From contig JAQNBH010000003.1 in the NCBI GenBank assembly GCA_028752905.1, positions 40,113,354 to 40,177,353 of the forward strand: a DNA stretch of 64,000 nt, in the 5' to 3' direction. The first letter of the stretch is position 1; every line of letters starts with the position of its first letter. A program made the position numbers and the translations under genes. This DNA is from Cladorhizidae sp. MBARI D1340-BT2. Its lineage: Eukaryota > Porifera > Demospongiae > Poecilosclerida > Cladorhizidae. Of the stretch, positions 20,817 to 31,770 are shown piece after piece. The notes beneath the pieces were generated by a model. It was given only the letters and a program-made list of their open reading frames with translations, searched no databases and was not told the DNA's origin.

Positions 20817-21102
20817 TGTTAGGGAGCCCTCCCCAACTGTGACACTACTGAGATTTACATGTTAATTATGTATTGTTAAGTTGGAACTCAATAACATTCT
20901 AGAAGGTATTGTTTATGCATGTGGACACTTCTGATTGGTCAAAGCTAAACCAGGGGGCTGGTAGCCTATTTAAGGGAGCCAGTCCCTAGTGCAGCAGTTC
21001 TTGTTCTATTCTGAATTACCTCTGGAGGAAAGGGAGGTTGGGGTGGAAAAGAACTCTGGTGGCAGCAAGAGCTAGGCTAGTCAAGGAAGGATTGGCCTAA
21101 CA
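20817..21102 (+). repeat. 3' LTR of gypsy element A
   Basis: A 286-bp uninterrupted LTR, TGTTAGGGAG ... GGCCTAACA. It shows what the 5' LTR looked like before the hAT insertion: CCTATTTAAGGGAGCCAGTCC is continuous here. The immediate flanks (ACCTC before the 5' LTR, GTCAC after this one) do not form a convincing target duplication. Confidence 0.82.
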
Positions 21103-23180
21103 GTCACCTAGTTTCTCTCTCTAATCTCCTCCAATGGAACATGTATTTTAAGAAATTGAATCTTTCCTAAATTTGTGTAAGGAAGTCATCAGATGATTTG
21201 CAGCCTCTGCATCTGAAGGACCTGACAAACTCCAGCGATGCCCACCGCTCGCTATAAGTGACATCCTAAATCATACCTGTCGTCTTCTGGGATCCCAAAG
21301 AGGTTGGAATAATCTATTCTCCGCATATAGGATGGCAAATGGGGTAACCTTAGAAACATGGCAATCTAGCATGGGACAACGTCTCCTAATATCGTGGTTT
21401 TGCTATGTACCAGCTGAGCAGGTGCAGTATATGCAGGAGAGGAAAGCTGGCCAATTACATGTTTGGACCATAATCACTCCTTCGCTGCAGTTACCATAGA
21501 GACTATGGTGGTCATTGGACTTAATTCATCAAAGACTTTGTCACAAGATTTGTCAGAGACCTAGTGAAGTGATATCTATTGCTTACCTTGTCCAGTGACT
21601 CTCCGTGTCAATGTAATGAAGAAACTTTTTCTGTTTGGGCAGTCATTAGTTTAATTTAGATAATTTTGTTTGTTAGGTATGGTTGTTTTATTGTTTTTGC
21701 TCATTAAATATTTTTAGTAATATAATGACTGAAATCAAAGATCATCATAATTATATAACAGTTTGTTCCTGTGACAGTTGACACTTTAGGAGATTTGGCC
21801 ACTAATCTCTTACCTTTATCAAGGTCCTAGAGAAGCCATTATTGTATCCAATTTCTTTTGCAGAGGCTCTCTGTGGGCCATTCAGAGGGAGAATGCTGTC
21901 GATGCTGTGGTCAATGTCAGATAGACTTTTGTATAATTTTTTATCCCTTCCCTCCAACCTTTTTATACTAACTTAATTAATAATCTCCATGAATTCTCAG
22001 TCGACATAATAACATTAAAATCACCTTCTCATCAAATTTTATTCACTTGAAGTTTCGACTAGATGCTATAGTCAGTCTCTTCATCAGCAATAGTCTTTTT
22101 TTTAAGAAAAAAGTGTATACTATATACCTAGACAAGACAATAAATAATAATAATAATAATGACTAATAATAATGACTAACAAAAACTAGAAATAGAACAG
22201 GACAACAACAAATAACAAAAAAAAGGGTCCACCAAGAGACACCGTCGGAGTTACGCATGGGCCATTTCCTTTGCTGTACTCTTCCATTCAACTCCTTCAT
22301 AAATGTTCAAGACCTGATTCTCATTGCCACCAGAATCTCACTAAGAAGAATTGGGAAGAAGAAGTATATAAGTATGTCCAAATGAATACGATTTGGTAGA
22401 CTTATCCTCCTCAGCGAATATCACCAGAGCTCCCATACTGGTGCTACACCAGTATAACAGAGCAATATAAGGACAATAAGCAAGATGCTTGTCATGGCCA
22501 CGAGATCATAGTGAGAGTTCCTCCTGGCTGGAAGAATATAATTGTTCAGATTAGCTGAGGCAGAAGAAAAGTATAATAAGCTGCACAAAACTCCTGATGC
22601 CAAAACCACTTGATCTTAACAGGCAGTCTCTTGTGATCAGACCAGATGCTGCACATCACTTCCCAAGACCGACTGATATTAACAGATGAAGTCTCTTATG
22701 ATAAGGCAGGATCCTGCACAACATTCCTGATACCAAGACTACCTAATTTCATCAGGTCGAGATTCTTGTAATCAAGCTGGATTCTGCACAACATTCTGAT
22801 CACAAGTCTTCATGGACTGCTTCATCATGCCTAAAGAATAATACCAGCTGATCTTTACCAGATGAATCTGCACATTCATCCACCATAATGGTAAAGTATT
22901 CAGCACCTTGGACTATCCCATGAAGAACGGTGTGAGAATAACGGTGTGAGACATGAGCCATAACATTTCATTCTGGACATCAGGACTTGTATTTTTGTCG
23001 CTCTTTCTTTCTAGCCATTCAGTTATATCCTAAATGTCCAATATCTACATATTTACAAATGTTTAATAATTATGATAGATTTTTTTAATTTTTTTTAATT
23101 TTTCTAATTTTTTAAATTTTTTATGTACTGATAATTAATGAGAAACAAGACAAGACAAAAAGATTAAACATATATATATG
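21103..23180. other. Intergenic sequence with degenerate ~70-bp tandem repeat
   Basis: No convincing gene. 22598-22810 holds about three diverged ~70-bp units (each with CTGATNTTANCAGNNGNAGTCTCTTGT and GGATNCTGCACAACATTC-like parts). A minus-strand 62-codon ORF at 22421-22609 has one hydrophobic segment (S-I-L-L-I-V-L-I-L-L-C) but no other support. 23060-23130 is poly-A/T rich. Confidence 0.4.
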
Positions 23181-25517
23181 TGTCAGTCCACAGGAAAAGG
23201 GACGATTTGGGCTAAATGTGAAGTTTTTAGTTCATACTCAGAAATGATGCACTGATGCATTATAAAACATGTGGTAAAGGTTTCATTTTCATATTGTACA
23301 TAATTATAGAGTTATGGTTAAAAAATGTACTTCCTGTTTACTTCCTCATAGACAGGAAGTGTAACTAATTTCTTTTACTTGGGCATGTGCGCTTTGTATG
23401 TCCTTGTTGTTTGCAAACACCACATGTTACTATGCGTCTCTTTTTTTTACATGGTTGATTTTCTCCAACTTCATCGTCAGGAATCAAATCTGAATTCTTG
23501 GGAGCACTTGGCCGAGGGCAAGTTAAATCTTTTGACAAATTGGTCTTGCAGTGAGGGCGTATTTGCTCAAACAAATACCATTGCCGTTTCAAATCCAAGC
23601 CAGGTATTGTTTTTTCAGTAGGCATCGAATCAAGATTTATCAGACTGATTCCCGGTTTTAGAATAGGTAGCCATTGCTCTGCACTGTCAGAATATTCTTT
23701 CAGACCATAAAAATCATGAGCTGCTTTGAAGTTGTGGAAGGATGTTACATTTGGAATTTGTTTAAAAAACTGACTGAGGAATGATGTCCAGTTGTAAAAG
23801 TGAACCAGGCGATGTCCATTGGAGTCGCATATCAGCTGAGGAATGTTTTGTCCCTTCAATGAAGATTGCTTTACCAATGTAGCAATTCCTTGGATTATAT
23901 CAACAGAAGAATGCCTGTAGAGTTTCTTGAACAAGCCAAAAAAACGATCAGGAGAAAACTTAGTATGACCAGTCAGCATGAACGATAATTCAACACTTAA
24001 ATCTCGTTTTGTCATGGTGCGCCAGACAAGGTATTGCATGGTACAATTGTTTTTGTTCTGTCCGACACAATTATCTGCTTGAAGGAGGACATCAGACGCT
24101 CCAGAACCATAATTCTCCAAGTAATGTTGCACAAGACTAATAACACAACTTCATTTATGAGGTAGTTTACTTGAACGTTAGTGCAGTCATTAACATACTC
24201 CAAACACCCCACACTTCTTTGCAGTCTTGAAGTACTCTGGCCCAGTTTGTTGGCAATCAAATGGGAAATGTACTTGCTGTGCAAAGTCAAAGGAATAGTG
24301 ACAAGTAAGCGGCTTTCCTCCAGATTGCTCTCTTTGGTCCAATTTCTCAGTAGTCTCAGCTATTTGAGTATTGTAATAAATTCGCTCTTTTTTGCCCTCA
24401 GTAGATGTTCCTGATATTCCTCTATTCTTCTTAACTTTTCTTCTTTCTTCCGACACACAAAAAGACTTTTGCACAGCCAAGCTTAACTGCTGGCATGTAA
24501 AACAGAGATCGCTGCTTGGTGTACTTATTGAAATGAAAGGAAGAAGTGAAGCCCACATGTCATAGAACTTTGACCGTCCCACGGTTGAAACGCATGTAGT
24601 ACTATTACTACATGCTTCTTGATATTTCCGATAAACAAAAGCTTTTGAATGGTGAGCAGGTAATACAATCACCTTGTTGCGATGCCCAGGTACACGGCCA
24701 GGAAGGGGAAGGCCATGGGCTGATGCATAGTTATTTATGAATGCTGTAACTCTCTCTGTATTCTCCAATGTTAAAACATTGTGTGGCAATCGCTTGCTAT
24801 TTCCATGTACACGGGTCACTAATCCATTCATGTCATAGTGCTGAGTAAGATTCCTGAAGCGTTTATCTGATAGACAGTAAATAAATTGAAATGTAGAACG
24901 GCAGATCTTTACTCCATGAATAAAATAATCAGTGTGTGATCGAAATGTCTCCTTTACATTGTGATGACCTTTTGATACTGTTGGTTGCTGTGGTGTTGTT
25001 TTGTGAGCTCCCAACACAACTAGGTCCAGCTCATCATGATCTAACTCCATACAACATGCCCTGCATTGTACCATGGTTTCTTTGGTAAGGTACGTTGAAC
25101 ATGGGATCTTCTCTGGACCTAGCTCACATCCACAGTCTCTGATATAAACTTGGAAATAGCAGACACCTCAGAAGCATCTTCCAAACTTATATCCAGACTC
25201 TGGCCTTGTACTTCTCCTTCCCATGAAGTTGATGCTCTACACAATGTAGAAGGTTCTCCACATACACCAGTATCCATAATCTCAGTGTACACCGCTGTAG
25301 CTAATTCGAATCAAAGAGAGCGCAACATCTAAATAGCTCTAGCTAAAAAGGTACCAAAATAAAGCCCACTTCCTGCTCTACCTCGGTGCGCTATTTTTTT
25401 ATGATGTAAGTGTTTATAATAAGTCAGGAAATTAGTCCAAAGTTCATAAAATTTAAAATTGCTTTATCTAAAAATAGAACTTTTGCCCAAATTGTTCCTT
25501 TTCCCGTGGACTGTCAC
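23181..25517 (-). mobile_element. TIR-bounded DNA transposon carrying a DUF7869-like protein
   Basis: The left end TGTCAGTCCACAGGAAAAGG (from 23181) and the right end, read inward on the other strand as TGACAGTCCACGGGAAAAGG (from 25517), are inverted repeats. They continue imperfectly into GGGACGATTTGGGC versus GGAACAATTTGGGC, about 35 bp in all. Both ends abut a TATATATA run, so the target duplication is TA-rich but cannot be sized. The protein-coding region (23365-25330) lies entirely between the repeats. This is a unit of about 2.34 kb with one gene, which is what a cut-and-paste transposon looks like. Confidence 0.75.
23365..25330 (-). pseudogene. DUF7869-like transposase candidate with C-terminal zinc knuckle
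   Basis: Read on the minus strand: a Cys-rich N-terminal part (D-C-G-C-E-L-G-P-E-K-I-P-C, frame-shifted near 25135); then 25074-24190 with E-L-D-L-V-V-L-G, C-F-T-C-Q-Q-L near 24500 and H-Y-S-F-D-F-A-Q-Q-V-H-F-P near 24270-24305; then 24132-23365 with A-D-N-C-V-G-Q-N-K-N-N near 24060 and L-T-G-H-T-K-F-S-P-D-R-F-F-G at 23935-23975. The conserved D and D-N in RNase-H-like positions suggest a DDE-type nuclease, which is inference. The C terminus has a knuckle, C-G-V-C-K-Q-Q-G-H-T-K-R-T-C-P. I recognise this family from many sponge and cnidarian hypothetical proteins and believe it corresponds to DUF7869. One frameshift near 24180 and one near 25135 inactivate this copy. Fragments recur at 38.0-38.5 and 61.0-61.5 kb. 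Confidence 0.7.
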
Positions 25518-25518
25518 A

Positions 25519-26130
25519 TATATATATATATTATTGGGAAAGTGTCATTGATCATGACATCTCAGCAGCAGTTGCTGAATAAAATTACTCTGATTATAAT
25601 CATGTCCGCTTAATCACATTGTTCTCTGCCAATAACCTCCACATTTTGAAGAATGTTCACCCGCACTCTTCGATTGAGCTTCCTGTCTTCTTTGTGTGCT
25701 CCATCCAATATCTTACAACATTCTTTGCCATGTGAGCAGGATATCAGTCTAACAGCATCAGCATGGTACTTAGATAGCTGGCATCTCCTGGGTACGCATA
25801 AAAAATTGTAAGCAACATATTACACAAATTGCTATAGCTAGCTTTAAAACCACTCTTGAAGAAGCATCGTTCCCATTGATATAGCCTAGACTGATGTAGT
25901 CTTTCTCTCTTTTATCTTTTGGCAGAAAATTCTTTTTCACTGCCTTAGACCTTAGAAAGGTAGAAGAAACAAAGCACAGTCTTAGGCTTCTTGATAGTCC
26001 AACCACTGACCACTCGGTGTTTCAAGCTTCTTTTTTCTCCCTTGCCTACTAAAACAGAAAAGATTGGCTGGTGATGGTCAGAGATATTTTCTTGTGAGAT
26101 ACTGCAAGTTAGTTTATCAAGCTGAAGAAT
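25519..26130. other. Unassigned sequence; weak minus-strand ORFs
   Basis: Two short minus-strand frames (26163-25945 and 26006-25770) overlap and could be exon-like: K-R-S-L-K-H-R-V-V-S-G-W then R-E-K-D-Y-I-S-L-G-Y-I-N-G. I cannot assign a function and coding status is uncertain. Confidence 0.2.
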
Positions 26131-26164
26131 TGGTCCGTTGCATTTAGTCATTTTCCGTTGCATT

Positions 26165-26400
26165 AGTCATTTTCCACGCCTATTTTGGTTGCGGCGAGGA
26201 CCGCGCTGGCATCTTAACGACTACTTTGATGGGACGCACATGTGCGAATGAGGCCTGGCATCTGACTATGACCGGTGGTAAAAGGTCGTCGCGGCGCCGC
26301 TGCCATTCACAACGTGTAATAGAAGTCTATAGGCGGTAGGAGGTCAAGACTTGTGCTGAACAAGTTTGTTAGATCTGAATGAATCCTAATCAGGTGAGCG
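26165..26400 (+). promoter_or_regulatory. CpG-rich patch with possible first exon
   Basis: Unlike its surroundings, this patch is GC- and CpG-rich (GCGGCGAGGACCGCGC, GTCGTCGCGGCGCCGC). It is followed by ATGAATCCTAATCAG at 26379 and a consensus-like splice donor GTGAGC. It could be a promoter and coding first exon of a host gene. No downstream exon was recognised in the repeats that follow. Confidence 0.25.
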
Positions 26401-26595
26401 TTTACGGTATAATATGTAGTGTCTGGGTACTTTGCTACAGCCTTTATGTTAAATGTGTGTGGGGTTGGGCGAATTTCTCACACAGCCCAATAGAAAGCCA
26501 GCTGTTAAAAGTGGTTGTTATTGTTGTTTCTTTTTATTTTACGTCTAGTACAATCATGAAGGCGGTCTAGTCGAACTTTGTCAAATAAAGTGTAA

Positions 26596-27055
26596 ACATA
26601 TCATAAATTTTGAAGTAGCAACACATTTTGAAAGCATTTATCCTATCAATATAATTATTATGAAATATGTGAGATTAGTCTGAGATAAGTTAGTCTGAGA
26701 TAAGTCTTTCCTGTGATAAACATGTTTGTTTTAAGGGAAACAAATTTTCCAATCCAAAAGAAAATGAATTGTTGTGTTATCAAGAGTAAATTTTTTTTTT
26801 GTTGTAACTTCTGGCAGATTGAGCATGCCCAGTTGTTGCAGCCTTGGACTGACTTCATGGTTGAATATTGCTTTGACTGTGAATGTAATTGGTTGTCACA
26901 TATTCTCTTTAGCCCTGCAACTGCTATTATTATGTAATTGGTTGTCTCATCACATTCTGTTCTGTACATCCTAGCAAATATCCCTGCAATACACATGTAA
27001 TCCTAAGGTTGTACCCATGCTTAGCCAATTCCTGGTACATTGGAACCTCGTTGAT
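26596..27055. other. Unassigned AT-rich sequence
   Basis: A 112-codon minus-strand frame (26996-26658) exists but its composition does not look coding. TAGTCTGAGATAAG is repeated at about 26675-26705. Confidence 0.25.
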
Positions 27056-27060
27056 AGGGG

Positions 27061-27083
27061 TGGGGGGGGGGGGGGGGGGGGGG
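27061..27083. repeat. Poly-G run
   Basis: An almost unbroken G run of about 22 bases. Length in the assembly may be unreliable. Confidence 0.85.
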
Positions 27084-27090
27084 AATCAAT

Positions 27091-27252
27091 CGGCACCCGT
27101 CAACATTTTGCCTTTATTTGAAAGGGTATAATAAAGGTGTTGTTGAACTAGTGGTCTTCTATGTGGATGCACGGCACCCGTCAACATTTTGCCTTTATTT
27201 GAAAGGGTATAATAAAGGTGTTGTTGAACTAGTGGTCTTCTATGTGGATGCA
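27091..27252. repeat. 81-bp perfect tandem duplication
   Basis: Two units starting CGGCACCCGTCAACATTTTG, at 27091 and 27172, appear identical. They lie directly before the 14-bp satellite. Confidence 0.9.
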
Positions 27253-27268
27253 GAATTGTGCTGTGCCA

Positions 27269-28016
27269 AGTTAATTGTGCCCAGTTAATTGTGCCCAGTT
27301 AATTGTGCCCAGTTAATTGTGCCCAGTTAATTGTGCCCAGTTAATTGTGCCCAGTTAATTGTGCCCAGTTAATTGTGCCCAGTTAATTGTGCCCAGTTAA
27401 TTGTGCCCAGTTAATTGTGCCCAGTTAATTGTGCCCAGTTAATTGTGCCCAGTTAATTGTGCCCAGTTAATTGTGCCCAGTTAATTGTGCCCAGTTAATT
27501 GTGCCCAGTTAATTGTGCCCAGTTAATTGTGCCCAGTTAATTGTGCCCAGTTAATTGTGCCCAGTTAATTGTGCCCAGTTAATTGTGCCCAGTTAATTGT
27601 GCCCAGTTAATTGTGCCCAGTTAATTGTGCCCAGTTAATTGTGCCCAGTTAATTGTGCCCAGTTAATTGTGCCCAGTTAATTGTGCCCAGTTAATTGTGC
27701 CCAGTTAATTGTGCCCAGTTAATTGTGCCCAGTTAATTGTGCCCAGTTAATTGTGCCCAGTTAATTGTGCCCAGTTAATTGTGCCCAGTTAATTGTGCCC
27801 AGTTAATTGTGCCCAGTTAATTGTGCCCAGTTAATTGTGCCCAGTTAATTGTGCCCAGTTAATTGTGCCCAGTTAATTGTGCCCAGTTAATTGTGCCCAG
27901 TTAATTGTGCCCAGTTAATTGTGCCCAGTTAATTGTGCCCAGTTAATTGTGCCCAGTTAATTGTGCCCAGTTAATTGTGCCCAGTTAATTGTGCCCAGTT
28001 AATTGTGCCCAGTTAA
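27269..28016. repeat. 14-bp satellite, about 53 copies
   Basis: The unit AGTTAATTGTGCCC is repeated head-to-tail across 748 bp with no variant that I could find. There are in-frame stops in every unit in at least one frame and no coding role. The homogeneity implies recent expansion or active homogenisation. Confidence 0.97.
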
Positions 28017-28069
28017 GGAAGTTAAGGAGGGACAGCTGTACTTTTTAATTTTTTTTTAAACCTGTGGTT

Positions 28070-28440
28070 ACACAACTTTAGAGCTCAGTAGATTCTGCAA
28101 ACTTCATGGTATGGACTTGATATATAGCTCAAAAGATAGGTCTCTCTGTGTGCTCTCTTTTGATACTAAAATATGTTTCATAGGTATAACTATAGGCAAG
28201 TTACTAGACCCTAAGGACCTCAAAAACCTGCACCCCAAAATCGCCGGGAAAAAACCACTCGGAGTTGTGAAGTGCCAAAAAATTAAAAATGCGACGAGTG
28301 GCTAGAGGAAGCTCTAGAGCATACAATGACCTTTTTGAATAGGGTTAAAAATTGAATACCTGGTCAAGCGGCGGGTAGAAAATTGAGGGTAGAAAATTGA
28401 AGGCATCGACAAATCAACACCTTCAATTTTCCACCACGCA
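28070..28440 (+). mobile_element. MITE family M1, copy 1
   Basis: Contains the block GACTTGATATATAGCTCAAAAGATAGGTCTCTCTGTG and GGCAAGTTACTAGACCCTAA. Next come GAGTGGCTAGAGGAAGCTCTAG and a hairpin whose arms are formed around ATTGAAGG..CCTTCAATTTT. It is related to the copies at 32575, 34065, 53275 and 53530. No coding capacity. Confidence 0.65.
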
Positions 28441-28790
28441 AGCGGTAATCAAATACGGCAGGTTGCCATTCAACAACCACTTTAGTTATTGCAATATGAA
28501 ATCAGCCCAATCACAGCTGTTAGCTTTGACAAGCCACAAACCAATTTACAGCTTTTGATTTAAAAAAATGAGTAGTGCCAAGAGGAGGAGGGTCCTGCCT
28601 TGGATGTTTCTGCATGCATCTTCTGACAAAATATGCCTCTAGAGATATTTTATATATCATTGGAAAGCACATAGAACAAGCAACAATTTGAGCATAACAT
28701 TATCTACACAAACCAATTATTAAAAAAGTTATGGGCAGTCAAAGTCAACAGACGTTTTTTACCAGTTTGTAGTGAACTACCCCCTACTCT
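28441..28790 (-). mobile_element. Foldback element F, one arm
   Basis: This matches, in inverse orientation, the arm of the full foldback element at 47485-48425. Blocks include TTTCTGCATGCATCTTCTGAC, AGAGATATTTTATATATCAT and ATGGGCAGTCAAAGTC. The opposite arm is missing; a MITE of family M1 abuts it on the left. Confidence 0.6.
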
Positions 28791-29980
28791 GCCAAAGTTA
28801 CGTGCACACAAATTGGGGTACTTAAAAATGTCGAGTGCCTAACTTGCTGACATCTGTAATTAGTGCCTCAGGCTAGACTGCTAGAGGGAAGCCCTACTTT
28901 AATGGACAATTTGTTTTTATTCTTCCATTGGGTGCTCAACCATGACTATCTAGTCGAGCACCAAAAGTTGGTTCTCCTGCTAGAAATTCTGGCATTCAGA
29001 TGACGTTTCCCAATTTTAGAGGTATGTAACTTTGGATTGGTTATTACCTAGGCAACATTTTAAATTTCATAAGAGAAATCGACCTTTTGGCAAGTTCACA
29101 CATTTGGGGCGGGGAAGGTGGCATTAGTCACCCCTCCCCCCTTTCAAATTTTGATACTGGGTCAAGCCCTACACCTGTTTTTTCATCGCACCTCCCTCCC
29201 ATGGCAAGGTTTCTATATGAATCCGTGCTTCAATAAATTTGTTGCAAGTAAATAAAAAAGACTCCCCTCCCCCTTCCACACTAGTTGTTGCTACTAGATG
29301 AGGAATTTACACTTTGTAGGCTGCCTCAACATTTGAAGGCATACACAATCCTTTGCAATGACCATTTATAATTGAGCATTTATACTTTTGTAGCCATTCC
29401 ACTGCTAAATCCACTGCTAAGGATAAAAGATGATATTCGTCTCTGGACTCAGAAGTGTTCAAGGTACTGTAAGTTCCAAATGTCTTATGTGCTCTCTCAC
29501 TGGATCAATAGTAGGGTTGAGCATTGTTACAAGCATGTGAAAATAGTGGGGCTTGAAGGCAATATTTCTTGCGCAAGCGCAGGGGTTGAGTCTTACAATC
29601 TTCGTACGGTTAGAGGGGTGGGTGGGAAATACTTGCATTTTGGTATATTCTGTCTGCATGTTAGCTTTGCTGACTCGGCGATACTTCCATGTTGTTCTAG
29701 AACTGGTTGTCCGTTAAAGCTCTATGTCCTCGTGCTCTAACACTGCACAAACCAATGCAAATTAGTCACGTCTATGCTGAATTAGAATTAAATAATTCAC
29801 ATTTATTCTGGTCCAATTGATAGTAGTTTGATGCAAAATCAGAGCAACAAATTAAAGCGTTCTACATGACTTTGCGTTTATTCACTCATGTCTTCATGAT
29901 GCTGCAATTCGGAACTTTGTAGCCTGCTGTATACTATCTGTGGCCAGTCACCAAACTAGCTAGCACATAGCTAGAGAACT
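28791..29980. other. Unassigned intergenic sequence
   Basis: A plus-strand 122-codon frame (29372-29740) and others show no recognisable domain and no coding-like composition. Nothing else is supported. Confidence 0.3.
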
Positions 29981-30089
29981 GTTGCTTTGTTTTTACTCCC
30001 TCGTGCAGTTTCAACTTCCGCCCGTTCTGCCTTTTGTTGCTTTGTTTTTACTCCCTCGTGCAGTTTCAACTTCCGCCCGTTCTGCCTTT
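29981..30089. repeat. 55-bp tandem duplication
   Basis: Two units starting GTTGCTTTGTTTTTACTCCC, at 29981 and 30036, nearly identical. Confidence 0.9.
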
Positions 30090-30534
30090 CCCTCAGCTCT
30101 CTCTTCTCTGCAGCAAATGATTCCCACCCATCTGTAGGTTGCTGATTGTCAGCGATGCCTCTACTGTACTTGACCTTTCACACCAAAGGCCAATTTGCAT
30201 CAGCTGCGCCGACTAACTTGTTCTTGACCCTGACCTTACAGAATCCGACAGGAACCTCGTTAGCCCAAACCTATCACCTCTCTTGGCTTTCTCACAGCCT
30301 TAATTTTTCTATAGATACACAGGTGAAACAATCATTGATTATATACAACCATTAATTGCACATAAACAATATTCAATATTCTGGTATTAACTAGTCAGTC
30401 CTGCTTTAAGCTCTGGCTTAGATCTAGTCTCTTCTCTCTCTGCTAACAATGTCTTAAATACTAATCATGTTCTGCACATGGTACATCTGAAAACACCCCT
30501 TTTATTTGATGTATATAGAAACTGTGGAACAATG

Positions 30535-30815
30535 GTAGTATTGGGTTGTACTACGGTGGTATTGGTTTGTACAACGGTGGTATTGGGTTGTACAATGGTG
30601 GTATTGGGTTGTACAATGGTGGTACATGTATTGGGTTGTACAATGGTGGTATTGGTTTGTACAATGGTGGTATTGGGTTGTACAACGGTGGTATTGGGTT
30701 GTACAATGGTGGTATTGGGTTGTACAATGGTTGTATTGGGTTGTACAATGGTGGTAGTAAGTTGTACACCCCAATACCACCATTGTACAACCCAATACCA
30801 CCATTGTACGACCCA
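30535..30815. repeat. 21-bp minisatellite with terminal inverted block
   Basis: Units of GGTGGTATTGGGTTGTACAAT (21 bp) run to about 30762, with one insertion near 30622. They then switch to the reverse complement (CAATACCACCATTGTACAACC) at 30770-30815, making a cruciform-capable hairpin. Because 21 is divisible by 3, long spurious G-L-Y-N-G-G-I or Y-H-H-C-T-T-Q frames arise on both strands; I do not regard them as genes. Confidence 0.92.
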
Positions 30816-30930
30816 ATACCCATCTTGTCCATCTTCTTTATACCCATCTTGTCCATCTGTCACTTGGAGTTCTAACTGCAAGTCGTGGAGTGGAATTGAC
30901 TGTTTGATTAGCTCTTGTAGGGTGTGGGCA

Positions 30931-31060
30931 GGTGCATCTGACTGACTGACTTGATAATTATTTATGCTAATATATATATGGTCAATTTTGTGGAGCCCCT
31001 CCCTTCAAATCCCTGCCCCACCTGTAAACTGTGAAACCACAATCAAGACTCTGTAGACTG
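30931..31060. repeat. Dispersed repeat also present at 50250-50355
   Basis: The shared block GTCAATTTTGTGGA then CCCTCCCTTCAAATCCCT, CACCTGTAAA and TGTGAAACCACAATCAAGACTC occurs in the same orientation at both sites. Confidence 0.75.
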
Positions 31061-31260
31061 CCCTAATTGGTGTTGACACCTCCCATTAAACCTATACGGC
31101 AATTGCGGCTCCTAAGGCTATGTGTTTAGTTAGAATGGGAAGTCTTCCTGGCTTGCCTCTTTTCCACCGTCACATGCCTACGGTGCTACACTGACAGATG
31201 CAGTGTCAGCAGCGTAAACAAACGGCATGCGACCTCTCTGAGTATCCTCAACATCAACAC

Positions 31261-31345
31261 GTACAATGGTGGTATTGGGTTGTACAATGGTGGTATTGGG
31301 TTGTACAATGGTGGGATTAAGTGGTACAATGGTGGTATTGGGTCC
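31261..31345. repeat. Second island of the 21-bp minisatellite
   Basis: About four units of GTACAATGGTGGTATTGGGTT, the same repeat as at 30.5 kb. Confidence 0.9.
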
Positions 31346-31394
31346 AACAAGGTATTAGAGCACTAAATATCAGTAGGAGATAAGAAAATGCCAG

Positions 31395-31770
31395 CGCTTA
31401 GTGTTTCTCTCTCTCTACGCAAAACAGACCAGAGGAGCTAACATACAGCCAGCCCTTAGTGTATCTAGCTTAGCGTATCTAGCTTAGCGTAGCTATCTAC
31501 ACTACACAGCAGCTGTAGCTAGGAACCCTTTGTTTATCTCAGAGATAGCGCTAATATTCCATAGCTAGCTAGCTAGATGCCAGAAGCCTATAGACAAGCT
31601 AGTGTTTCTATCTCTGTACAACAGTTCTAAATACTAGAAGGAACTAACATATAGACAGCGCTTATTGTGTCTAGCTTAGCTATCTACACTACACAGCATC
31701 TGTAACTAGGAACCTTTAGTTCATCCCAGAGATAGGTTAATACTCCATAGCTATCTAGCTAGATTTGCAC
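31395..31770. repeat. ~190-bp diverged tandem duplication
   Basis: Two blocks (about 31395-31580 and 31585-31770) share AGCTATCTACACTACACAGCA, CTAGGAACC, AGAGATAG and CCATAGCTA. Smaller duplications follow at 31805-31890 (GGTCTTGCACACG / ATGTACTGCAACAT) and 32140-32285 (a ~68-bp unit ending TCACTTGTGTTGCTCCTACCTG). Confidence 0.75.

Noticed and set aside
27269..28016. CRISPR-like array
   Set aside because: Units are contiguous 14-mers with no spacers, and the context is eukaryotic.
30465..30945. Long ORFs on both strands over the 21-bp repeat (Y-N-G-G-I-G-L and Q-P-N-T-T-I-V type proteins)
   Set aside because: Open in all frames only because the repeat length is a multiple of three; no non-repeat coding sequence is attached.
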